A DNA stretch of 64,000 bases from QHXQ01 sp038322995 (lineage in GTDB: Bacteria; Acidobacteriota; Blastocatellia; Pyrinomonadales; Pyrinomonadaceae). Both the position numbers and the translations under genes were made by a program. The stretch spans positions 1 through 64,000 of the forward strand of contig JBBQGM010000007.1 in assembly GCA_038322995.1 (NCBI GenBank), read 5' to 3'. Below, piece by piece: positions 9,377 through 18,146 of this stretch; the first letter of the stretch is position 1, and the number at the start of each line of letters is the position of its first letter. The notes under the pieces were generated by a model, which worked only from the letters and a program-made list of their open reading frames with translations, had not been told where the DNA came from and did no database searches.

Positions 9377-10009
9377 TCAACTCGCCTTAAGCAACTCCTG
9401 GCTCTCGATAATCTCTGCGCCCGCCGCGGCCAGCTCGGCGAGCGCACGCTCCGTGTCGCCGGCATTAACTTCAACACCGCGACAGGCATCTTTGACGACC
9501 GTCGTTTTGAAGCCGAGCGCAAGCGCATCGAGCGCGGTGAACTTGACGCAGTAGTCGGTGGCGAGGCCGGTGATGACCACGTCAGTCACGCCCTGCGCTG
9601 TGAGATAGTCGCCGAGACCTGTGGCGCGCAGGTGTTCGTTGTCGAAGAAGCCGCTATAAGAATCAACTTCCATATCCGTGCCTTTGAGGAACGTGCGCGC
9701 GATGCGGCCCGTGTCGAGCGCGGATACGAACTCAGCGCCCGCGCTCTCTTGTACGCAGTGCGGCGGCCAGAGCGTCTCAAAGCTCGCATGACCGGCGGGA
9801 TGCCAGTCTTTAGTCGCGACGATCAACTCGAAATGTTTTTGTAGCTCATTGACGACCGGCACGACCCGGTCGCCTTCGCGCACGGCGAGCGAGCCGCCCG
9901 GACAGAAGTCGTTCTGAATATCGACGAGGATGAGCGCGCGTTTGGTCTGCGTCGCCAACTCGCCCGCGGCTGCCGTCGTCTGCGCTTGCAGTTCGTTCGT
10001 GGCTGTCAC
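9377..10009 (-). CDS. pncA: Nicotinamidase (isochorismatase-like hydrolase)
   Basis: A 210-residue cysteine hydrolase that converts nicotinamide to nicotinate in NAD salvage. The catalytic triad is visible: Asp30 (V-D-I-Q-N-D-F), Lys109 (F-L-K-G-T) and Cys154 (T-D-Y-C-V). Metal ligands are present in K-D-W-H-P-A-G-H (residues 67-74) and W-P-P-H. The first 22 residues are a poorly conserved extension, so an internal start is possible. The MOSC gene ends 12 bp before... its start lies upstream on the same strand, with 12 bp between the MOSC stop and the pncA start, so they may be co-transcribed. Confidence 0.92.
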   Translation of the reverse strand: MTATNELQAQTTAAAGELATQTKRALILVDIQNDFCPGGSLAVREGDRVVPVVNELQKHFELIVATKDWHPAGHASFETLWPPHCVQESAGAEFVSALDTGRIARTFLKGTDMEVDSYSGFFDNEHLRATGLGDYLTAQGVTDVVITGLATDYCVKFTALDALALGFKTTVVKDACRGVEVNAGDTERALAELAAAGAEIIESQELLKAS

Positions 10010-10021
10010 CGGCCTGCTCCT

Positions 10022-10519
10022 TTAGGCGTTGTCGCCGTTCGCCAGCACGCGCACGGGCTGGCCCGGCGCGAGCCGCCCCGTCCGGATCACGCGCGCGTAA
10101 AGGCGCGACTCGCCGGGATGCAACTTTTGTGCGATGCGTTTGAACTCGCCGCCGATGAACGAGGCGACGAGTGAGTTGCAAGGATTGGCGGGTTTGCTGA
10201 TCTCGATGATCACTTCATCGCCAAGCGCGAGCCGCGCGCCGGGTGCGAGTTGCGCCCAATCAAGCCCGACGATTGTCACATTCTCGCCGACCGAGCCGGG
10301 ATAGATCGGATGTCCTTCGGCCTGCAATGCCGCGATGCGCTCAAGCGCGTAGAGACAGAGGGCGCGCTCCGGCCCGCCGTGAAATTTCAGATGCGCCTGC
10401 CGGTCGCCGACCAGCCCCGTGGGCGTCAGCATAGCTGTGGCCACGGGCCGCTTCGGCACACCGCCGTCCGAGCAGTTGAGTTGATGTATGTGACCTTGCA
10501 CGGATATTTGTTCCGACAT
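10022..10519 (-). CDS. MOSC domain-containing protein
   Basis: A 165-residue stand-alone MOSC domain, the C-terminal fold of molybdenum-cofactor sulfurases, as in YiiM-type proteins. Family marks are G-L-V-G-D-R-Q, H-G-G-P-E-R-A, G-S-V-G-E-N and an N-P-C motif carrying the conserved cysteine. MOSC proteins carry or transfer sulfur to a molybdenum centre or reduce N-hydroxylated compounds with it. The upstream neighbour at 10,566 is a MobB-like P-loop protein, which fits a molybdenum-cofactor role. Confidence 0.88.
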   Translation of the reverse strand: MSEQISVQGHIHQLNCSDGGVPKRPVATAMLTPTGLVGDRQAHLKFHGGPERALCLYALERIAALQAEGHPIYPGSVGENVTIVGLDWAQLAPGARLALGDEVIIEISKPANPCNSLVASFIGGEFKRIAQKLHPGESRLYARVIRTGRLAPGQPVRVLANGDNA

Positions 10520-10565
10520 AGAAGATTAACGACAAGGGTACGACGGGCACGGTTTAATTCGTTAG

Positions 10566-11222
10566 CTAAAACCCAACCACCACGCGCACAGCAGCCCGCA
10601 CGCGCCGCAATAACTCCGGCAACTCGGCCCGCGTGTACACAGGAATGCACTGGAGCGCATCAGCGTCTGAGCCTGAGGCCCGCCAGACAGCAAATCGTGC
10701 TTGCGCTGCCGCCGCGTCATCACCCGCTTCCGTGAAGAGATAGAGCGCGTCGCAACGTGCGAGCGCGCGGCGGGCGGTCGGTTTGATTTGCTCCGCACGT
10801 TGCGGCACACACATGATACTAAAATCAACCGGCACGTAAGACACAAAACTGTTGCCTTCGACCAGCACCCCCGGCGCACGCACACACGCGAGTGCGGCCT
10901 TGATGCCGTGCTCGACCTGTCTGTCGGTGGCGATGAGCCAGTGGACGTTCGCCGCGCCCGCGTCCCAGTAGCGGCCTGTGTCCTTGCCCGGCGCATAAGT
11001 CTCCGCGCGCCCTGAGCGTAGCGTCGGCTCGTCGCCGAGCAGATGGCTCACGCAGCAGGCGTGCGGGTCTTTGCCACACGAGCGATAGTGCCCGCGTGTC
11101 TGCTTGATCGCCTCCCAGCCGGGCAACCGGCGCAGCAACTCGCACACGAGCGTCGTCTTGCCCGAATTCGACGTGAAGCCGCCAATCGCCACGGTGGTTA
11201 AAGTCATAACTACATCAGGCAT
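10566..11222 (-). CDS. P-loop NTPase, MobB-like
   Basis: A 218-residue protein with a Walker A motif at its N terminus (G-G-F-T-S-N-S-G-K-T-T-L, about residues 14-25) followed by L-V-C-E-L-L-R-R-L. This is the arrangement of MobB-type molybdopterin-guanine dinucleotide synthesis accessory proteins. A Cys-rich stretch (C-G-K-D-P-H-A-C-C) near residue 50 is unusual. The MOSC gene lies 46 bp downstream on the same strand, which supports a molybdenum-cofactor link. ATG 11207 is an alternative start. The family call is moderate; it could be a related small GTPase-like protein. Confidence 0.55.
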   Translation of the reverse strand: MPDVVMTLTTVAIGGFTSNSGKTTLVCELLRRLPGWEAIKQTRGHYRSCGKDPHACCVSHLLGDEPTLRSGRAETYAPGKDTGRYWDAGAANVHWLIATDRQVEHGIKAALACVRAPGVLVEGNSFVSYVPVDFSIMCVPQRAEQIKPTARRALARCDALYLFTEAGDDAAAAQARFAVWRASGSDADALQCIPVYTRAELPELLRRVRAAVRVVVGF

Positions 11223-11258
11223 GAATATGCGGCACGGGTCTTAGCGCCGCGCGCGCGC

Positions 11259-11558
11259 TTACTGTACAGGTTTTGCTTCCAGCCGTTCGATCCGATCTTC
11301 CGCATCGCGCAGGTCGGCGCGCGTCTCGTGCGCGACGCCCTCAAGGCGATCAAGCCGCCGCGACAACTCGCGCCGCGTCTCTATGATCTCTTTCAACGCT
11401 TGCTCCCAGATCGGTTTCGTGTCGTAAGCCCGCGCTTCAAGCGCTTGCAGGCGCATGTTGAAATCGCGCAAGCTGGCGTCAATCGCATCGAAGCGGGCGA
11501 ATACGCGCTCCTCGAAAGCGTGCCCGTCAGGTAAATTCTGTGTTGTCTCTTCGCTCAT
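11259..11558 (-). CDS. Small coiled-coil protein of unknown function
   Basis: A 99-residue acidic protein with a heptad pattern from residue 16 almost to the C terminus (L-x-x-x-x-x-R-L-x-x-L-E, then R-R-L-D-R-L-E). It should form a parallel coiled coil. There is no signal peptide or catalytic motif. It is probably the first gene of the minus-strand group that includes the MobB-like gene 37 bp downstream. Confidence 0.6.
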   Translation of the reverse strand: MSEETTQNLPDGHAFEERVFARFDAIDASLRDFNMRLQALEARAYDTKPIWEQALKEIIETRRELSRRLDRLEGVAHETRADLRDAEDRIERLEAKPVQ

Positions 11559-11718
11559 CTTTTTACCCCGCTGCGATTATGAAACTGTTGCAGCCGCCAT
11601 TCAAGCGCAAACGCTCAGCGCGGCAATTGCCAATTCTGGCCGCGACTTGGCAAGGGAGTGGCGTGCGCTATAGATTAGCACCGCGAAATCGCTCCAATCT
11701 GCGTTGAACAATGGCGGT

Positions 11719-12069
11719 ATGGCGACTGACGAAAAACAGAGTGGGCTCTTGCGCGCAGTTTGCGCGGTGCTGACCGAACACGACGCGGGCGCGCTGCAAG
11801 GCGCACCTGTCGCGGTGGTCGCGGCCGACTGGCTGGCGCACGGTTTCGACGACGCGGAAGAGATAGACGAATGGCTGCGCGCACGCTGCTTTTGCGCCCG
11901 CCACGCGCGCGCACTCGACCGCGCCGGCTTCACGCCCGCGCAGGCCGCACTCAGCACCACCGCCGGCCGCGTTGCTTATGCCGACACCATCGCCTATAAA
12001 CTCGCGCAAGGCGATCTCACAATGACCGAGGCCCGCCGCATCATGACCAGCGCTTTCTGGGATTCATAA
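11719..12069 (+). CDS. Hypothetical protein
   Basis: A 116-residue helical protein that I do not recognise. It has one W-L-R-A-R-C-F-C-A-R-H segment with two cysteines and a histidine, and a C-terminal helix ending in A-F-W-D-S. I chose ATG 11719; a TTG at 11704 is in frame. It stands alone, and a hairpin (GCCGTTGGCTA against TAGCTAACGGC) follows at about 12,071-12,100. Confidence 0.5.
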   Translation: MATDEKQSGLLRAVCAVLTEHDAGALQGAPVAVVAADWLAHGFDDAEEIDEWLRARCFCARHARALDRAGFTPAQAALSTTAGRVAYADTIAYKLAQGDLTMTEARRIMTSAFWDS

Positions 12070-12138
12070 GCCGTTGGCTATAGGCTTTTAGCTAACGGCC
12101 AACCGCTAACAGTTTTCACTAAAGGAGTCGCCCCTGAG

Positions 12139-13362
12139 ATGACGCACGACGACCAACAGCCACTCACAGTGCTCTGTCTGGCGAGCTATGAGAAGGGGCA
12201 GGAGTTTATGCGCGAGTGCAAGCGGCAGGGCGCGCGTGTACTGCTGCTCACGTCGCTGAGCCTCAAGGACAAGGCCAATTGGCCGCGCGAGGCGCTAGCC
12301 GAAATCTTCTACGTGCCTGACGTGGACAAGCAGTGGAATATAGACGACACAATCAAGAGCGTCAGCTACGTCGCGCGCACCGAGCGAATTGATCGCATCG
12401 TCCCGCTCGACGATTTCGATCTGGAAAAGGCCGCGGCCTTGCGCGAGCACCTGCGTGTGCCGGGCCTCGGCGAGACCACCACACGCTATTTCCGCGACAA
12501 GCTCGCCATGCGGATGCAGGCGCAAGAGGCCGGCTTGCGCGTGCCTGCATTCGTCCACACGCTCAATCACAACGACTTGGGCGCATATATGGGGCGCACC
12601 CCCGCGCCGTGGCTCTTGAAGCCGCGCTTCGAGGCATCCGCGACCGGCATCAAGAAAATCAACGCGCCCGAAGAACTCTGGCCCGCGCTCGATGCGCTCG
12701 GCGACCGCCGGTCTTTCCACTTGCTCGAACGCTTCGTGCCCGGCGACATCTACCACGTGGACTCGATTGTTTACGACCACGAAATTCGCTTCTCGATCTG
12801 CAATCGCTACGGTCTGCCGCCGCTCGACGTGGCGCACGGCGGCGGCATTTTCAGCACGCGCACCATGCCGCGCGGCACAGCCCAGGAGCAAGCATTGCAA
12901 GCGGCCAACCGCGCCGTGCTACATGCGTTGAAACTCCCGCGCGGCGTCGCGCACACGGAATTCATCGGCAGTCATCAGGATGGGGAACTTTATTTTCTGG
13001 AGACGGCGGCGCGCGTCGGCGGCGCGAACATCGTGGAGTTGATCGAAGCGGCGACCGGCATCAACCTCTGGGCCGAATGGGCCAAAATTGAAATTGCCGG
13101 CGGCAAGCAACCCTACCATCTGCCGCTCGCCAGCGCCGATCACGCCGGCCTGCTCGTCTCGCTCGCGCGCCAGGAATGGCCCGACACCTCCGCTTACAAC
13201 GACCGTGAGATCGTCTGGCGCATGAACAAGCCCGCGCATGTCGGTCTGATCATTCGCTCACACGACCCTGCGCGCATCGATCAACTCATCGTTGACTACA
13301 CCGCCCGCTTCCTCCGCGACTTCAGCGCCACGCTGCCACCAACGGCGCGGCCGACGAGTTGA
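12139..13362 (+). CDS. ATP-grasp domain protein (copy A)
   Basis: A 407-residue ATP-grasp enzyme of the carboxylate-amine ligase type. The N terminus is a Rossmann-like pre-ATP-grasp domain. The ATP-grasp fold follows with L-L-K-P-R (about residue 155), the acidic strand H-L-L-E-R-F-V-P-G-D, and the metal-binding end F-L-E-T-A-A-R-V-G-G-A-N near residue 295. The acceptor substrate cannot be told from sequence. It is about half identical by eye to the protein encoded at 14,432-15,658, and each copy sits beside a TonB-C protein, so the pair looks duplicated. An AAAGGAG site lies 12 bases before the ATG. Confidence 0.82.
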   Translation: MTHDDQQPLTVLCLASYEKGQEFMRECKRQGARVLLLTSLSLKDKANWPREALAEIFYVPDVDKQWNIDDTIKSVSYVARTERIDRIVPLDDFDLEKAAALREHLRVPGLGETTTRYFRDKLAMRMQAQEAGLRVPAFVHTLNHNDLGAYMGRTPAPWLLKPRFEASATGIKKINAPEELWPALDALGDRRSFHLLERFVPGDIYHVDSIVYDHEIRFSICNRYGLPPLDVAHGGGIFSTRTMPRGTAQEQALQAANRAVLHALKLPRGVAHTEFIGSHQDGELYFLETAARVGGANIVELIEAATGINLWAEWAKIEIAGGKQPYHLPLASADHAGLLVSLARQEWPDTSAYNDREIVWRMNKPAHVGLIIRSHDPARIDQLIVDYTARFLRDFSATLPPTARPTS

Positions 13363-13379
13363 GGCAAATACGTCTATCG

Positions 13380-14366
13380 TCAGTAGATGTTGAAATTATA
13401 AACGACGGTGACGTACTGCGAGACGAAGCGGCCGTCCTTTTGCGCCGGAACGAACTTGATGTGGCGCGCGGCCCGAACGGCTTGCTCCGTTAAACCATCG
13501 CCCAAGCGCTTGATGGGCACGATATTCTGCACATGCCCGTTCGAGCCTAGCACCATGCGTAACAGCACCTCGCCGGTCAGATTGTTCATGCGCGCGATTT
13601 CGGTGAAGCTCGGCTCGGGCTTCGAAACTATCACGGCCCGCCGCACAACTTCTTTTATCGTAAAGGCTGGTTTCGCAGTCGGCTCTGTGCCGCTTGCGGC
13701 GGCCACGGCAGTAGGCGTCGGGGCCAGGGCCGGCGCAGCCGGTGCGGGCGTGGGGCCGGCATCGTCATCTTCAATTTTCCGCCCCGCCGGGCTATTCATC
13801 AGCTTGAATGAAGTCAGAAATTGCCGCGCCGCCGGCTGGCTCTCGGCCGCGCCATAAACTTCCAACAGATAAGTGTGCTTCTTGGCTTGATAAATGTAGA
13901 TCGGCATAATGGGCGCATCGGTTTCAGCCTTGGCCAGTTTGATCTCGTACTTCTTCCCTTTGAAGCCGGCGAGTTTCAGTTCACCCACCGCAAACATTTG
14001 ATAAGCCGCGCCCAGATCGTTCGTTTTGTAATAACTGGCAAAATAGTCCACTGTCTCATTCACGCGCGGTCTATCGTAAACATGGATCAGATAGACGATG
14101 CCGTCGCCATAAGCGCCGATGATGCGCCCTTCTTCATAATTACGATTAGTATCCCTAAGCAGCCTTGTGGTCGGATGAACGGTTGGCATTTCGGGCAAGG
14201 CGACGGAGAATTCTTCTCCGTGGTAAGTGTACGTCTCCCACGGTGCTGCATCTTGCGGGCTGGCGGCCGGAGTGGATTGTGGCCGTGGGCCGTTAGCTGC
14301 GCGCCCGCCCGTCCCATTCGTTCCACACATCATTAACAGGGCCAAGCTAAGAATAATCACACGCAT
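13380..14366 (-). CDS. TonB C-terminal domain protein (energy transducer-like)
   Basis: An exported protein of 328 residues starting with an N-terminal hydrophobic signal (V-I-I-L-S-L-A-L-L-M-M-C) that contains a possible lipobox cysteine. A central domain of about 150 residues is of unknown type, followed by an Ala/Pro-rich linker. A TonB C-terminal domain follows (T-G-E-V-L-L-R-M-V-L-G-S-N-G, ending Y-V-T-V-V-Y-N-F-N-I-Y). The last 85 residues are nearly the same as in the protein at 15,840-17,318. ATG 14366 is preferred because it begins the signal sequence; an ATG at 14420 would add 18 polar residues. It is convergent with ATP-grasp copy A. Confidence 0.8.
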   Translation of the reverse strand: MRVIILSLALLMMCGTNGTGGRAANGPRPQSTPAASPQDAAPWETYTYHGEEFSVALPEMPTVHPTTRLLRDTNRNYEEGRIIGAYGDGIVYLIHVYDRPRVNETVDYFASYYKTNDLGAAYQMFAVGELKLAGFKGKKYEIKLAKAETDAPIMPIYIYQAKKHTYLLEVYGAAESQPAARQFLTSFKLMNSPAGRKIEDDDAGPTPAPAAPALAPTPTAVAAASGTEPTAKPAFTIKEVVRRAVIVSKPEPSFTEIARMNNLTGEVLLRMVLGSNGHVQNIVPIKRLGDGLTEQAVRAARHIKFVPAQKDGRFVSQYVTVVYNFNIY

Positions 14367-14431
14367 ACGAGGTGGCTTCCTTTCAACAAGTGGACGGCTG
14401 TCTGAAGGTCGCGCCAGCAACAGCTAGAAAT

Positions 14432-15658
14432 TCATTCTGCTCGTTCCGGCGGCGGCGCGGTGGCGCTGAAGTCTGCGCTGAAGCGGCGCGCGTAGTCGGC
14501 CAACAACTCATGCACGCGCTGTTGCTCTGGCGCGCGGACGACGAGGCCGATGTGGTGGCGCTTATGCACCCGATAGACGATCTCCGCGTCGGTGAAGGCG
14601 GACGTGTCGGGCCACTCGTGGCGCGCGAGCGAGAGCGCGATGCCGGCGTAGTGTTGTTGTGGTGCGGGTAGTTCATAACCGCCGTTCACATCGGCTAGTT
14701 CGAGTTTCGCCCACTCGCGCCAGAGGTTGAGACCGCTGGCGGCTGCGTGCGTCTCGGCGGTATACGCGCCGCCGACGCGCGCCGCAATTTCGAGAAAATA
14801 AAACTCGCCGTCCGCCGCGCTCTTGATGAACTCGGCGTGCGCTGCGCCGCGTTGCAAACCGAGCGTGCTGATCACTTGCTGATTGAGGCGCAACAACTCC
14901 GCGCGCTCAGGCGCGTCGTAAGCAATCGTGTACGAGAGAAAGACGCCGCCCCCGTGCATCACGTCGAGCGGCGGCCGGCCGTATTGATTGACGCACGCGA
15001 ACAACACCTCGCCGTTCATGACCAGTGAATCGACGTGATAGACAGCGCCGGGCACAAACTGTTCGAGCAGATGAAACGGCGCACGCTCGTGCAGCCGCTC
15101 ACGCGCGTCTATTTCTTCCAGCGCACGCCAGAGTTGTTCCGCCGTATGCACTTTCCTGATGCCGAAGGCGGACACGTCCGTGCGCGGCTTCAAAACCCAC
15201 GGCGCGGGCGTGCGCGCCATATAGTCGTGCATGTCCGTGTAGCTGATCGCGCCGACGAAATCGGGCACGCGCAAGCCCGCAGCGCGGGTCGTATCGCGCA
15301 TGGTCAGTTTGTCGCGAAAGCGGCGCGCGGTCGAAGCGTCCATGCCGGGCAGACGCAGATGCTCGCGGATGAGACCAGCCGTGATCACGTCGAACTCTTC
15401 GAGCGCGACGAGCCGCGCGATGCGTAGCCGGCGCGCGAGTTGGGTAACCGTATGCAGGAAATCATCGGGGCCGGCGTCCTGCGGCAGCAGGATCAACTCG
15501 GCGAGACTGTCGTGCGGCCAGTCTTCATACTGCCACTTCGCTTTCGTGATGAGCAGGACGCGCGCTCCCTGCTGCCGACATTCGCGCAGGAAATCAACGC
15601 CCTTGAAAAAACTGGCGAGGCAGACAATGGTCGGTGCGTTTGCTGGTAAGTCGTCCAA
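14432..15658 (-). CDS. ATP-grasp domain protein (copy B)
   Basis: A 408-residue paralogue of the enzyme at 12,139-13,362, with the same segments: V-L-L-I-T-K near the N terminus, W-V-L-K-P-R-T, H-L-L-E-Q-F-V-P-G-A, and F-L-E-I-A-A-R-V-G-G-A-Y as the metal site. The TonB-C gene at 13,380-14,366 follows on the same strand after 65 bp. The substrate is unknown. Confidence 0.82.
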   Translation of the reverse strand: MDDLPANAPTIVCLASFFKGVDFLRECRQQGARVLLITKAKWQYEDWPHDSLAELILLPQDAGPDDFLHTVTQLARRLRIARLVALEEFDVITAGLIREHLRLPGMDASTARRFRDKLTMRDTTRAAGLRVPDFVGAISYTDMHDYMARTPAPWVLKPRTDVSAFGIRKVHTAEQLWRALEEIDARERLHERAPFHLLEQFVPGAVYHVDSLVMNGEVLFACVNQYGRPPLDVMHGGGVFLSYTIAYDAPERAELLRLNQQVISTLGLQRGAAHAEFIKSAADGEFYFLEIAARVGGAYTAETHAAASGLNLWREWAKLELADVNGGYELPAPQQHYAGIALSLARHEWPDTSAFTDAEIVYRVHKRHHIGLVVRAPEQQRVHELLADYARRFSADFSATAPPPERAE

Positions 15659-15784
15659 CGTGCGCGCTCCTCTCTCGGCTCGCGTTCATGCGCCGGCGGC
15701 GTGGGCGCAACGGCGTATGCTTGAATTGCGGCGACAGTATATAACGGGCGCGCGTGGCCGGTCATCGCCGCGCAAAATGCTCAA

Positions 15785-15815
15785 GCCCGCGCGAGGGCAA
15801 ACACCTCGCGCGGGC
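15785..15815 (-). terminator. Strong hairpin after the TonB-C/zinc-ribbon gene
   Basis: A 12-bp perfect stem (GCCCGCGCGAGG) with a 7-base loop lies 25 bp past the stop codon of the minus-strand gene at 15,840. A short T-rich stretch follows on the minus strand. It is a likely intrinsic terminator. Confidence 0.6.
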
Positions 15816-15839
15816 CTGTTGCGGCAACAGTGCTCGTAG

Positions 15840-17318
15840 CTAATAGATATTGAAGTTGTAAACGACGGAGACGTACTGTGAGACCTTGTGCCCGTCCTTC
15901 TCGGCCGGCGTGAACTGAATCTTACGCGCGGCTTCAATCGCCTTCTCCGTTAACCCGTCCGGCAAACGCTTGATCGGCACGATGTTCTGCACCTGCCCCG
16001 ACGCCGACAAGACCATGCGCAACGCGACCTCGCCCGTGACGTTATTTTTGCGCGCCGCTTCCGTAAACTGCGGCTCCGGCTTCGCCGTAATGACCGCGCG
16101 GCGCGTCACATCATGCACGTTGAATATCTTGTTCACATAATCAATCGTGCCGCCGCAACAGCCATCGCCACCGCCGCCGAGTTTCTTGGGCCCGCCGCCG
16201 GTGTTGCCGCCTTCGCCGGGGCCATAGCCGTTGTCTCGGCCTGAACCGACGCCGCCGCCGTTACCTTCGCCAATGCCGTTGCCATCACCTGAACCTGACG
16301 ACAACTCGGTCGCCTGCGCCTTCGGATCGCCGTATGGCAGCGGACGCGCGTCGGGCGGAAAGAGTACCGGATCGCCTTCCAGCGTGACGGGCGTCGGCAG
16401 ATGCGCGTTTTGCATCACCGGCGCTTTCGGATCGGGCGCTAAAAGTTGCCGCTGCTCTATGGCCGGCGGCAGTTTACCGTGACTAGCAGGCAGTTCTTCA
16501 TGTTGCCCGCCGCCACCGCCGCCGCCCGGCCGCTCTTTGTTCTGCAACGAACCGCCGCCCGTGCCGTGTGCCGCCATCCCGGCCGGCCCCGCTTCCGGCT
16601 TCTGCTCCGGCGGGATGTTGACCATGCCGATCAGTTCATACCTATCGTCCACAGCCGCGAGTGCGGCCGGATGCGCCTTGTGATAACCCGTGAGTGCAAC
16701 GACCGCGCCGATGAGTGTTAAGACGGCGACGAGCGCGGTCACGAGTCCATAAGCCACATGCTCGCGTGCGAGGCTGCGGCGCAGCAACAAGCCGTAACCG
16801 GCGGCCGTGCGCTGCACAAACGCGCGCGGATCGCGTTTGAACTCCGGCCATGTCAGCCGCGACTCGGCCGTGACCGCGCGCATCTCCGTCGTCAGCCGCG
16901 CGAGCAGGCTCGCCTCTGTTAGCAACGTCAGTTGATACTCGGCCCGCGCCGCCGCTTGCATGGGCACGGACGCAAATGTCGTCGCCGTTGGTTGAGCACC
17001 AGCCCGCCGCACGCTCTCGTTCGTCGCGCCGACAGGCGCATACGCACCGGCCGACTGTTCCCATTCCGCTTCGGTGAATCCGGTGAAGGCGTCGGGCGGT
17101 TGCCCGGCCACAAGCGGCAGACCGTCCACCGGGCAGAAACGGAACTGCGGCGCAAACTCTGCATAGCACATCGGGCATCGCTTCATCTCTTCTTCCTCCT
17201 CCGCCCGCCGGCTCACCTGCCGGCGGAATGAATCAAGCACGCGCGCGCGCAACGCATCGGGCGCTGTATTAGCGCGCCAACTCAGGAGCAACATGTTCAA
17301 TGTCTGCTCTTCGCTCAT
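15840..17318 (-). CDS. Zinc-ribbon, single-TM, TonB C-terminal protein linked to an ECF sigma factor
   Basis: A 492-residue protein. The N terminus (about residues 1-45) is helical and sits where an anti-sigma domain would. A zinc ribbon follows (C-P-M-C ... C-P-V-D-G, residues about 48-68). One transmembrane segment lies near residues 193-215. Then come a long Gly/Asn/Asp-rich low-complexity linker with a C-C pair and a TonB C-terminal domain ending Y-V-S-V-V-Y-N-F-N-I-Y. The start codon overlaps the sigma-factor stop (TAATG), so the two are co-translated. A role as anti-sigma regulator combined with an energy transducer is inference from position and layout. Confidence 0.75.
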   Translation of the reverse strand: MSEEQTLNMLLLSWRANTAPDALRARVLDSFRRQVSRRAEEEEEMKRCPMCYAEFAPQFRFCPVDGLPLVAGQPPDAFTGFTEAEWEQSAGAYAPVGATNESVRRAGAQPTATTFASVPMQAAARAEYQLTLLTEASLLARLTTEMRAVTAESRLTWPEFKRDPRAFVQRTAAGYGLLLRRSLAREHVAYGLVTALVAVLTLIGAVVALTGYHKAHPAALAAVDDRYELIGMVNIPPEQKPEAGPAGMAAHGTGGGSLQNKERPGGGGGGGQHEELPASHGKLPPAIEQRQLLAPDPKAPVMQNAHLPTPVTLEGDPVLFPPDARPLPYGDPKAQATELSSGSGDGNGIGEGNGGGVGSGRDNGYGPGEGGNTGGGPKKLGGGGDGCCGGTIDYVNKIFNVHDVTRRAVITAKPEPQFTEAARKNNVTGEVALRMVLSASGQVQNIVPIKRLPDGLTEKAIEAARKIQFTPAEKDGHKVSQYVSVVYNFNIY

Positions 17319-17929
17319 TATTGGTTCAACTCCCGCGCGCCTGTGCTGCTTGCTAGATATGGCGCAAGTTGTCGCCGCAAATTCTCACGCGCCCGCGCGA
17401 GTCGCGCTTTGACCGTGCCCACGTCCGCGCCGACCACCTCGGCGATCTCCGCGAGGCTCAACTCTTCATACTCGAACAATACGAGCGCCTCGCGTTGCAG
17501 CGGCGACAAGTTCAACACCGCGCGCTCTACGACTGCGGCCAACTCGGCCGCAAGCAGTTGGCGCAAAGGTTGTTGCGCTTCGAGCGTGCGCGGCTCAGCG
17601 GTCAACTCATCAAGCGTGACCTCGATGCGCGGGCGGCGAAACTGTTTGCGCGCAAGATTGCGCGCGGCCGCGTAGAGATACGTGCGCAAACTGGCGCGCG
17701 TCGGATCGAACCTGTCGGGCCGTTTGAGCAAGCTCAAGAAACAGTCGTGCGTCACGTCTTCGGCGCGCGTGGCCGAGCCAAGCAAGCGATAGGCGAAGCG
17801 ATAGATCGCGTCGCGGTAACGCTCGTAGAGCAAGAGGAACGCGGCCTCTTCGCCCCGGCTGGCGCGCTCGATGAGCGCCTCATCTGTCGTCTGTTCGGGC
17901 AACCTGCTTCGGCTCGTTTCCGGCCCCAC
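17318..17929 (-). CDS. ECF-type RNA polymerase sigma factor
   Basis: It has region 2 (F-L-L-L-Y-E-R-Y-R-D-A-I-Y-R-F-A-Y-R-L-L-G, then A-E-D-V-T-H-D-C-F) and region 4 (L-S-P-L-Q-R-E-A-L-V-L-F-E-Y-E, then the A-E-I-A-E-V-V-G-A-D-V-G-T-V-K-A-R helix-turn-helix), with no region 1 or 3. The frame is open up to 18109, but that upstream part overlaps the divergent promoter region. I therefore prefer GTG 17929, about 25 residues before region 2; a TTG further inside is also possible. It is translationally coupled to the downstream zinc-ribbon/TonB gene. Confidence 0.85.
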   Translation of the reverse strand: MGPETSRSRLPEQTTDEALIERASRGEEAAFLLLYERYRDAIYRFAYRLLGSATRAEDVTHDCFLSLLKRPDRFDPTRASLRTYLYAAARNLARKQFRRPRIEVTLDELTAEPRTLEAQQPLRQLLAAELAAVVERAVLNLSPLQREALVLFEYEELSLAEIAEVVGADVGTVKARLARARENLRRQLAPYLASSTGARELNQ

Positions 17930-18146
17930 GGCTTGCTCTATGGAGGTATTACCGCGCAGATGAAAAAAGAGACGCCCGCAAGCGTATTTTTTTTTCAACT
18001 CGCTCTCACTGCTGTTGTCGCTTGGAAGCCAGCACACGCGGACGTGGTTGCACGCACGCGATCTGCGCCGCGAAAATAAATATCCGGCGCGTGGAAACGT
18101 GACAGACACCCGCGCGCATCACAGCGCCAACTTTGGAGGTAGCCCC

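Noticed and set aside
18015..18146. Upstream extension of the alpha-2-macroglobulin gene
   Set aside because: ATG 18147 has a GGAGG site and starts a clean signal peptide; the extension would bury it and overlaps the divergent control region.
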